Assembly: GCA_020060485.1 (NCBI GenBank)
Contig: JAGVAB010000063.1
Coordinates: 1 to 28,028, forward strand
Source: Anaerolineales bacterium
GTDB taxonomy: Bacteria; Chloroflexota; Anaerolineae; Anaerolineales; Anaerolineaceae
Direction: 5' to 3'
Length of the DNA: 28,028 bases
Position numbers and translations under genes: made by a program. The first letter of the stretch is position 1. Each line of letters starts with the position of its first letter. The notes under the pieces are model-generated. The model worked only from the letters and a program-made list of their open reading frames with translations, did not search any database and was not told the origin of the DNA. Shown here piece by piece: positions 7,448 through 13,476 of the stretch.

Positions 7448-7506
7448 AACGACTTCAGTCGTTCAGCATTCAATGAGAGAACCACCAGAGTGGTTACCTG
7501 CAATGC
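7448..7506. repeat. Palindromic repeat elements (AACGACTTCAGTCGTT and nested hairpin)
   Basis: AACGACTTCAGTCGTT (7448-7463) is a 16-base near-perfect palindrome of a kind often dispersed in intergenic DNA of Chloroflexota and cyanobacteria (from memory). It is followed at once by a nested hairpin: GCATT (7466-7470) with AATGC (7502-7506) outside, and AACCAC (7480-7485) with GTGGTT (7490-7495) inside. The rest of the gap 7342-7564 shows no gene. Confidence 0.45.
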
Positions 7507-7564
7507 TTTAAGGACGAACTGGTATGACGATCTGTTCGGAAAGTGGCGCAACCATTTCTGAGGG

Positions 7565-8323
7565 TTAAATTGCCTGCCACACCTGGTAAAGACCGAGGTT
7601 GCCTTCCTTGCCGTCTGACTCGAATTCGTCGATCAAATCAAAGCCGCTGGCAGCCGCCAGTTCGGCCAGTTCGGGGCGGCTGAAGAGGTGCACATAACGC
7701 AGCCCGATATGCTCCTGCTGGCCGGGCAGCACATGCCGCCAATCAAGCAAGGTGTCACCGGGTTCAAGTTCTTCGGCTGACAATCCGGCCAAGTCCCAGG
7801 GCAGGATGCGCTGCCGCCAGCGTTCACTGTTGGCAAATTGCCATTCGGAATGGATGAAAAATCCGCCACGCGGGAGCAGGCGGCGCACCTGGCGCAGCAA
7901 GTCGAGGCGCGCCTGGCTGCCGGGGATGTGGTGCAGGGCGGCGAAGGCCAGTACGCCGTCAAAGCTGGTGCGGGGCAGGCCCTGACCCCAGTCCGGCAGT
8001 CCCAGGTCGGCTTGCAGGTATTGCACGTCCAGGCCGGGGGCGGGCAGGTGAAGGGCGACAGTCTGGCGGGCTGCGGCCAGCAGTACCGGGCTGAAGTCAA
8101 GCCCCAGATAGGAACCCTGGCGCTGCTGGAGGATCCACTCCAAACCCAGAGCGCCGCTGCCACAGCCCAGGTCGAGCCAGTGGCCGCCTGGCGGGAGTAC
8201 CTCTGTCAGGATGCGGCGGATGCCGGGCTGGATGCGGCGGCGGGTGTGGGCGAATGAATCGCCAAAGGTCTGGTAGAATTGTCGATTAAGGTCAAGCAAG
8301 CGCGTGATGGTTTCGGGTTGCAT
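7565..8323 (-). CDS. Class I SAM-dependent methyltransferase
   Basis: The 252-residue cytosolic protein has the Rossmann-type SAM fold. Motif I is LDLGCGSGALGLEW (about residues 50-63), the acidic end of strand 2 is in SYLGLDFSP, and a VLAFAALHHI segment marks the post-I/strand-4 region of type-11/12 methyltransferases, followed by LLRQVRRLLPRGGFFIHSEW. Substrate is not predictable. The ATG at 8323 has no Shine-Dalgarno sequence, but a perfect TATAAT (reverse strand of 8330-8335) lies seven bases before it, so the message may be leaderless. The gene stands alone between the LuxR-type gene and a repeat, and is divergent from elp3. Confidence 0.85.
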   Translation of the reverse strand: MQPETITRLLDLNRQFYQTFGDSFAHTRRRIQPGIRRILTEVLPPGGHWLDLGCGSGALGLEWILQQRQGSYLGLDFSPVLLAAARQTVALHLPAPGLDVQYLQADLGLPDWGQGLPRTSFDGVLAFAALHHIPGSQARLDLLRQVRRLLPRGGFFIHSEWQFANSERWRQRILPWDLAGLSAEELEPGDTLLDWRHVLPGQQEHIGLRYVHLFSRPELAELAAASGFDLIDEFESDGKEGNLGLYQVWQAI

Positions 8324-8329
8324 GGGTTG

Positions 8330-8335
8330 ATTATA
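8330..8335 (-). promoter_or_regulatory. TATAAT seven bases before the methyltransferase start
   Basis: On the minus strand a perfect -10 hexamer is followed by seven bases and then the ATG of the methyltransferase. The -35 region is poor. This spacing puts the transcription start at or next to the start codon and is the usual layout of leaderless genes. Confidence 0.45.
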
Positions 8336-8362
8336 CCCGCAGCCGCGTTGAAATCCATTTTC

Positions 8363-8391
8363 TCACGCAAAGGCGCCAAGGCGCAAAGAAA
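8363..8391 (+). repeat. Dispersed CACGCAAAG repeat, copy 1
   Basis: A 29-base segment beginning TCACGCAAAGGCGCC matches the reverse complement of 26712-26740 at 27 of 29 positions. Built on CACGCAAAG/GGCGCAAAG units, it is of a type seen between genes in many environmental bacteria (from memory). It lies in the 239-base divergent gap between the methyltransferase and elp3. Confidence 0.65.
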
Positions 8392-8509
8392 TGGAACAGG
8401 CATGAGCGACCTGGACTGCCCAGTACTCTTAATCCATTGCGGTGAACCAATCTGCCTCTTGTCAAAAAAAGGTTCTGACGCAAGGCAATGGGTTGTTGTT
8501 TGATATATG

Positions 8510-8532
8510 CTCAGATCGTATGTTGATCTGAG
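8510..8532. promoter_or_regulatory. Perfect inverted repeat immediately before the elp3 frame
   Basis: CTCAGATC (8510-8517) and GATCTGAG (8525-8532) form a perfect 8-bp inverted repeat around 7 bases. It ends exactly at the first possible ATG (8533). It could be an operator or an mRNA hairpin; a ribosome cannot easily start at 8533 if it folds, which supports the ATG at 8563. Confidence 0.45.
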
Positions 8533-8562
8533 ATGAGCGTTGCAACGGCGAAGGGCCGTGAA

Positions 8563-10197
8563 ATGACCGATAGAGATTTTGAAAAGTGGCAAGCACAACG
8601 GGCTTATGATCCCGAGAAGATGGCCCTGGCGCGCCGCCTGCTGGAGGAGATCCGCCAGGGGGCGGACGTGATGGCGACCGTGCGCGCGCATCCCCTGCCG
8701 GAAGGCGGATACGTGGCCAAGCATCATCTGGTAACGGCGTATCGCGAGAAGGTGGCGAGCGGAGCCTGGCCAGAGGAGCCAGCCCTGCTGACGCGCATCC
8801 GCATGAAGCCGGGGCGCACGCTTTCGGGGGTGACCACGGTAACCGTGCTGACCGCGCCCTGCGACTGCCCGGGAAATTGTGTGTTTTGCCCGAATGACAG
8901 CCGCATGCCCAAGAGTTACCTGCCGGATGAGCCGGGAGCGGCGCGCGCATTCCAGAATGATTTTGACCCTTACAAGCAAGTGCGCTCCCGCCTGGATGCC
9001 TATGAGGCAGTCGGCCACCCGACGGACAAGATCGAGCTGCTCATCCTGGGCGGCACCTGGCACGCCTACACGCCCGAGTACCGCCAATGGTTCGTCCTGC
9101 GTTGTTTTGATGCGATGAATGAGATGGAATTGAGCGACCTGGCTGAGGCGCATCGCTTCAATGAGACTGCCCGCCATCGCAATGTGGGCCTGGTGATTGA
9201 GACCCGCCCGGACGAGATCACCCCGGCTGCACTGGCCGGGATGCGCCGTTTGGGGGTGACCAAGGTGCAGATGGGCGCACAGAGCCTGGATGATGAGATC
9301 CTGCGCCGCAACAAGCGCGGCCATACCACTGCCGACCTGCTGCGAGCCACTGCTTTGCTGCGGGCAGGCGGATTCAAGATCGTGCTGCACTGGATGCCCA
9401 ATCTGCTGGGCGCCAGCCTGGATTCTGACCGCCAGGACTTTGGGCGTCTGTGGGCACCGGCTGAAGCTGGCGCAGGATATTGCCCGGACGAGTTGAAGAT
9501 CTATCCCACCCAGTTGCTGGACGGCACCGAATTATATACTCACTGGCAGAAGGGCCAGTATCAGCCCTATACCAGCGAGGAATTGATCGCGCTGATTGCC
9601 GACCTTAAGCCGACCATCCCGCCGTATTGCCGGGTGAATCGGGTGATCCGCGATATACCGTCTGATCATGTGGTGGAAGGCAACAAACGCACCAGCCTGC
9701 GCCAGGACATCCTGAAGGAGTTGCACCGCCGCGGTCAGGTTTGCCGCTGTGTGCGCTGCCGGGAAATCCGCGGCAAGCCGCTGGCGGTGGACAGTCTGCG
9801 CCTGGTGGACGAGGTGTATCACCCGGCGTATGCCGAGGAGCATTTCCTGGCCTATGTGACCCCGGACGACAAACTGGCCGGATATCTGCGCCTGTCTTTG
9901 CCAACCGCAGACGCGCCCCAAACGGGCATGGCCGATCTGGATGGGGCGGCATTGATCCGCGAGGTGCATGTGTATGGGCAGTCGCTGGAGGTGGGGGAAG
10001 CCCGCATGGGGGCAGCCCAGCACATCGGGCTGGGAACCCGGCTTTTGGAACATGCCGAGCAGATGGCAGAGGCGGCGGGTTTCAATCGCCTGGCGGTGAT
10101 CGCGGCGGTGGGAACGCGCTTGTATTATGAGACCCGCGGTTTCGAGCGCGGTGAACTGTATATGTTACGATCCATCCAGATGAAGAAAAGGATTTAA
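8563..10197 (+). CDS. elp3: Elp3-type tRNA wobble-uridine modification enzyme (radical SAM + GNAT)
   Basis: The 544-residue protein joins a radical-SAM domain to a C-terminal GNAT acetyltransferase domain, the Elp3 arrangement; Elp3 adds a carboxymethyl group to U34 of tRNA. The iron-sulfur motif is CPGNCVFCPND, a CX3CX2C spacing shorter than in eukaryotic Elp3. ILGGTWHAY, ETRPDE, LGVTKVQMGAQS and KIYPTQLLDGTELY follow. The GNAT part has REVHVYGQSLEVG, GAAQHIGLGTRLLEHAE and the final VGTRLYYETRGFERGELYMLR. The ATG at 8563 is chosen because AAGGG lies 7 bases upstream, while the ATG at 8533 (10 more residues) has no ribosome binding site and abuts an inverted repeat. The GGDEF gene begins 3 nt after the stop codon. 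Confidence 0.92.
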   Translation: MTDRDFEKWQAQRAYDPEKMALARRLLEEIRQGADVMATVRAHPLPEGGYVAKHHLVTAYREKVASGAWPEEPALLTRIRMKPGRTLSGVTTVTVLTAPCDCPGNCVFCPNDSRMPKSYLPDEPGAARAFQNDFDPYKQVRSRLDAYEAVGHPTDKIELLILGGTWHAYTPEYRQWFVLRCFDAMNEMELSDLAEAHRFNETARHRNVGLVIETRPDEITPAALAGMRRLGVTKVQMGAQSLDDEILRRNKRGHTTADLLRATALLRAGGFKIVLHWMPNLLGASLDSDRQDFGRLWAPAEAGAGYCPDELKIYPTQLLDGTELYTHWQKGQYQPYTSEELIALIADLKPTIPPYCRVNRVIRDIPSDHVVEGNKRTSLRQDILKELHRRGQVCRCVRCREIRGKPLAVDSLRLVDEVYHPAYAEEHFLAYVTPDDKLAGYLRLSLPTADAPQTGMADLDGAALIREVHVYGQSLEVGEARMGAAQHIGLGTRLLEHAEQMAEAAGFNRLAVIAAVGTRLYYETRGFERGELYMLRSIQMKKRI

Positions 10198-10200
10198 ACA

Positions 10201-10983
10201 ATGCTGCCAACATGGATCAAACGAATTGGTCCCAACAAGCTGATTATTTTTTTAACCTTCATTACGGTTTTATTTTCTGTAGGCATTTCTTCAGGGCTAA
10301 AATTGGTTTTGGGAGGTGGCGTTTCATTATCAGGGCTGCTCATTTCCGCAGCCGCGCCCTTGTTGATTACCCCCCCGATTGCCATATTCTTTACCCGCGT
10401 ATTATTTGAGCTGGATGCAACCAGGGCGAAATTGGAATTATTATCCATAACGGATGACCTGACCCTGGTGTATAACCGGCGCTATTTTTTGGGACGGGCA
10501 CATTACGAACTGGCGCGCGCCCGGCGTTATGGTCAAGTGTTTTCGATGCTGCTCATTGATTTGGATTATTTCAAGCTGGTCAATGATGAATATGGTCATC
10601 CGGCTGGGGATCAATTGTTGATGATGGTGGCAGATGTGTGTCTGCGGGAGTCGCGTGAAGTGGATGTGCTGGCCCGTTTGGGGGGTGATGAGTTCGGGTT
10701 TCTGATTCCCGGGTTGGAGCAAGACCAGGCCGTGGCCTTTGCAAACCGTTTGCGGAATAACCTTGTCGAGAGTTTCTTCTTTTATCGCGGTGATCAGATC
10801 AAAGCGACAGTCAGTGTAGGGGTGATCACCTGGGAACCGGCGATAAAGGACCTTGACGCATTGATCTTTTTGATGGACAAGGCGCTGTATGCTGCCAAAC
10901 ATGGCGGCAAGAACAAGACCGTGGTGGCCAGGTTGGATGCGGAAAATCTGGTGGATTGGCAACTGCATAATCCCGGAAACTGA
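10201..10983 (+). CDS. Membrane-anchored GGDEF diguanylate cyclase
   Basis: The 260-residue protein has two hydrophobic helices (about residues 13-34 and 41-68), a short linker and a GGDEF domain (about 80-245). The active-site motif GGDEF is intact at 161-165, and an inhibitory I-site RxxD is present at 152-155, five residues before it as usual. DDLTLVYNRRYF, LLIDLDYFKLVNDEYGH and the Gly-rich C-terminal KHGGKNKT are all standard. It should make cyclic di-GMP from two GTP at the inner membrane, with product feedback. No periplasmic sensor of any size is present. It starts 3 nt after elp3 with AAAAGGA upstream, so the two are almost certainly co-transcribed. G+C content is visibly lower than in its neighbours at the 5' end. 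Confidence 0.92.
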   Translation: MLPTWIKRIGPNKLIIFLTFITVLFSVGISSGLKLVLGGGVSLSGLLISAAAPLLITPPIAIFFTRVLFELDATRAKLELLSITDDLTLVYNRRYFLGRAHYELARARRYGQVFSMLLIDLDYFKLVNDEYGHPAGDQLLMMVADVCLRESREVDVLARLGGDEFGFLIPGLEQDQAVAFANRLRNNLVESFFFYRGDQIKATVSVGVITWEPAIKDLDALIFLMDKALYAAKHGGKNKTVVARLDAENLVDWQLHNPGN

Positions 10984-11000
10984 TTAGACAGGTTCCCGGG
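10972..11000. terminator. Hairpin between convergent genes
   Basis: CCCGG-a-AAC-TG (10972-10982) pairs with CA-g-GTT-c-CCGGG (10989-11000). It overlaps the end of the GGDEF gene and lies in the short gap before the convergent glucosidase. There is no real T tract, so it is only a weak candidate. Confidence 0.3.
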
Positions 11001-11052
11001 TTTGGCATCATGTTCGCAGGGGGAGAGATGAATTACAGGTCGGCCGGCAGAG

Positions 11053-12378
11053 CTACTCTGGAAAAAGCCGCTGCAGGATGGCGGGCGCATAGTTCTGCAC
11101 CATTTCATGCGAGATGGCGTTTTGCTGGCAGATAGCGGCGTACAATTCGGCGCTGGGGCGGGCCTGGCGCGCCTGGGTTTCGTGATCGCAGGCCCACAGG
11201 CCAAATTGCAGAGTCCAGCCGCGTTCCCACTCGAAATTGTCCACCAGTGACCAGTGATAATAGCCGCTGACGGGGATATTGCGGTTCAGGGCCAGCCAGA
11301 CCTGGTGCAGATGGGTGAGGATATAGCGGCGGCGCAGGTCATCCTGGCTGTCTTCGATGCCGTTTTCGGTGATGATGATCGGCAGGCCGTAACTATTGGC
11401 CCAGTCGAGTGCCATGCGCATGCCGGGCGGGTAGCTGGCGTTGAAGCCGGTGCGGCTGGGTTCAGCCTCGGATGGGTACCAGCGGGTCTGGAAAAGGTTT
11501 TGGGGCGCCAGGCGGAAAGCAATCATATCGCAGGTGTAGTAATTGAGACCGAAGAAATCCTGGGTGCCGGCGGCGGCAGGCAGACGGGTGGCCTTGTGCA
11601 GGAAGCGTACCCGGCCATCGGCCAGCGCCCTGGGAAAGGTGTTGTTAAATGCCTGGTGAGTGAAGGCTCTGACTGCGGCATCCAGCGGTGACCAGGCACG
11701 GGCAGGCAGGAAACCGCGGTACTGGTGGGCCATACCCACCCGTGCCTGGGGCTGGAGCTCGTGGATGATCTGGTAGGCCGCGGCGTGGCTGCGCACCAGG
11801 TTGCACAGGGCATGGAAAGCCGCGGCGGGGTCGTTTTTGCCCGGCGGGAAGGCGCCCTCCAGATAGCCGCGGTAGAGGATGATGTTGGGCTCGTTGATGG
11901 TCACCCAGCAGGTGTTGTATGCCTTGAGGGCGGTCACGGTTTTGCGCACGTAGTCGGCAAAGAGCCGGGGAATGTCATCGTTTTCCCAGCCACCCTGTTC
12001 GGCCAGCCACAGGGGCAGGGTGAAGTGGTGCAGGGTGAGCATGGGCTGTAACTTGCGTTCGAGCATACCGCGCAGGATGGCGCGGTAGCGGTCAAGGGCG
12101 TCTTCGTCCCAGCGGTCGGGGGCGGGCTGGATGCGGCTCCATTCGATGGAGAGGCGGTGGGCAGTCTGGCCGGATTCGGCGGCCCGGTCGAGGTCATCAC
12201 GCCAGCGGCCGTTCCACCAGTCACAGGCCAGACCGCTGTGGTGGCCTGCTTCAATGCGCCCGGGTTGTTTTTCCCAGGCCGCCCAGTCGTTGTTGTCGTT
12301 GCTGCCTTCCACCTGGTGGGCGGCGGTGGCGCTACCCCAGACAAATCCGGCAGGAAAATGATACGTGGTTTGCGGCAT
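11053..12378 (-). CDS. Glycoside hydrolase family 1 beta-glucosidase-like enzyme
   Basis: The 441-residue protein is a complete GH1 (beta/alpha)8 barrel without signal peptide, so cytosolic. It starts with the family signature FPAGFVWGSATAAHQVEG (residues 8-25). The acid/base glutamate is E163 in TINEPN and the nucleophile is E338 in IIITENG. RLSIEWSRI, TLHHFTLPLWL and the C-terminal GYYHWSLVDNFEWERGW (aglycone/glycone site) are in place. It should hydrolyse beta-linked disaccharides or aryl-glycosides with retention. AAAGGAGA lies about 10 bases before the ATG on the minus strand. It may be regulated at the palindrome 12462-12477, which lies upstream of a TATAAT box. Exact sugar specificity cannot be read. 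Confidence 0.93.
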   Translation of the reverse strand: MPQTTYHFPAGFVWGSATAAHQVEGSNDNNDWAAWEKQPGRIEAGHHSGLACDWWNGRWRDDLDRAAESGQTAHRLSIEWSRIQPAPDRWDEDALDRYRAILRGMLERKLQPMLTLHHFTLPLWLAEQGGWENDDIPRLFADYVRKTVTALKAYNTCWVTINEPNIILYRGYLEGAFPPGKNDPAAAFHALCNLVRSHAAAYQIIHELQPQARVGMAHQYRGFLPARAWSPLDAAVRAFTHQAFNNTFPRALADGRVRFLHKATRLPAAAGTQDFFGLNYYTCDMIAFRLAPQNLFQTRWYPSEAEPSRTGFNASYPPGMRMALDWANSYGLPIIITENGIEDSQDDLRRRYILTHLHQVWLALNRNIPVSGYYHWSLVDNFEWERGWTLQFGLWACDHETQARQARPSAELYAAICQQNAISHEMVQNYAPAILQRLFPE

Positions 12379-12415
12379 GCGGGATGGTCTCCTTTGCGTG
12401 CTGAGGATGTTTTTA

Positions 12416-12421
12416 ATTATA
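12416..12421 (-). promoter_or_regulatory. -10 box of the GH1 gene
   Basis: A perfect TATAAT reads on the minus strand 38 bases before the GH1 start codon. No good -35 hexamer is found 16-18 bp upstream, which is compatible with an activator-dependent promoter using the palindrome further upstream. Confidence 0.5.
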
Positions 12422-12451
12422 GGTGATTGCTGGGTTAATGTGTGTGGCTGT

Positions 12452-12488
12452 ACGTTTCAGATAGGGCAATTGCCCTAACGTTTCAGAT
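12452..12488. promoter_or_regulatory. 16-bp palindrome flanked by 11-bp direct repeats
   Basis: TAGGGCAATTGCCCTA (12462-12477) is a perfect 16-bp palindrome. It is flanked by two direct copies of ACGTTTCAGAT (12452-12462 and 12478-12488), the second of which contains the stop codon of the CPBP gene. It lies about 41-56 bp upstream of the GH1 -10 box. It may be an operator for a sugar-responsive regulator, or a hairpin ending the upstream transcript; there is no T tract. Confidence 0.45.
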
Positions 12489-13415
12489 CAGCAAGTACCA
12501 GCCGAGGAGGAAAAAGAGCAGATTGCACAGGGCATGGGCCAGGATGGCATGAGTCAACCGCCTGGTTTGCAGCGTGAGTTCGCCCAGGGCAAGCCCGATC
12601 ACAAAGGCCGGCAGCCAGAGCAGCGGACGGAGCTGCAAGCTGGCAAACAGGGCGGCGCTGGCCAGCACAGCCCGTCTGTGTCCGAGGGAAGTTTCCCAGC
12701 GGGGCAGGATCTCGCCGCGGAAGAGACGTTCTTCGGCCCAAGGAGCCAACAGCACCCCGGCGATCAACAACACGACTTGCAGAATGGGGGATGGGGGATC
12801 GGGCAGGGTGGCGGGGGGGGCGGCCAGCAGGCTGTAGACAAAGACGGCCATCAGCCAGGCTGCCAGTCCGGCCAGCAGACCGGTGGCGATCTGCCAGATC
12901 AGGGGCAGTTTATTGGCAGGCGGGGCGGTGGCTGCCAGTCTGGACTTGCGGGTCAGAGCGCTGCCGGCCAGTACCAGCGCCTGCCACAGGAAGAACCAGG
13001 GCTGGCCGGATGTCAATCCACCCTGGCCGAGCAGGTCTTTCAAGGTCATCCATTGGGGGGCAGCCAGCAGGCGGGTGATCCAATCGGGGATCACAAAAGC
13101 CAGAGCAGGGATCAGATAGGCCAGCACCAGGATCAGGGGCAGGGTGAGTACGTCTTCCAGGGAACGGCCGCGCCGATTCAACAGGATGGCCAGACCGCCC
13201 AGGCCGATTCCCAGACTGAGCAGGGCGGCAACCAGCAGCAGAAGCAGATGCCATTCGGTGGACAACTGCGGCGCCTGGGGAATACTGCGCAGTACCAGCC
13301 ACAAGATGATGCCCAGCACAACTGTCGCCAGCACGAGGGGCAGGCGCAGGTTGGACTTCCAGACCTTGCTCAGGCGGTCTTTTAAGCTGGATGGGGGAGG
13401 CGGTGAGATGTCCAT
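12483..13415 (-). CDS. CPBP family intramembrane metalloprotease-like protein
   Basis: The 310-residue protein has about eight membrane segments. The C-terminal third matches the CPBP (CAAX/Abi) family: WAEERLFRG is the EExxxR motif and HAILAHALCN carries the HxxxN motif. The second motif, normally FxxxH, reads FASLQ, so the central histidine is replaced by glutamine, which puts catalytic activity in doubt. Family members act as membrane-embedded proteases, often in bacteriocin immunity or prenyl-protein processing; the role here is unknown. The ATG at 13415 is chosen because the frame further upstream (TTG at 13454) lies inside a terminator hairpin; no clear ribosome binding site is seen, so the start is uncertain. 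Confidence 0.78.
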   Translation of the reverse strand: MDISPPPPSSLKDRLSKVWKSNLRLPLVLATVVLGIILWLVLRSIPQAPQLSTEWHLLLLLVAALLSLGIGLGGLAILLNRRGRSLEDVLTLPLILVLAYLIPALAFVIPDWITRLLAAPQWMTLKDLLGQGGLTSGQPWFFLWQALVLAGSALTRKSRLAATAPPANKLPLIWQIATGLLAGLAAWLMAVFVYSLLAAPPATLPDPPSPILQVVLLIAGVLLAPWAEERLFRGEILPRWETSLGHRRAVLASAALFASLQLRPLLWLPAFVIGLALGELTLQTRRLTHAILAHALCNLLFFLLGWYLLI

Positions 13416-13420
13416 TGATC

Positions 13421-13460
13421 CAAAGAAGAGGAGCCTTGCGTCTGTGTGGCGCAAGGCTCC
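13421..13460 (-). terminator. Terminator of the Tad-type operon
   Basis: A perfect 11-bp inverted repeat (GGAGCCTTGCG 13430-13440 with CGCAAGGCTCC 13450-13460) has a 9-nt loop. Read on the minus strand it is followed by TCTTCTTT (down to 13421). It lies 17 nt past the stop codon of the gene ending at 13477. Confidence 0.8.
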
Positions 13461-13476
13461 TGGTATTGCCTGAAAG

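Noticed and set aside
7342..7564. tRNA or other standard RNA gene in the gap
   Set aside because: The hairpins do not form a cloverleaf and no T-loop sequence is present.
12534..13385. Plus-strand frame rich in Gln and Gly opposite the CPBP gene
   Set aside because: It is the antisense of a Leu-rich membrane protein and has no start signals.
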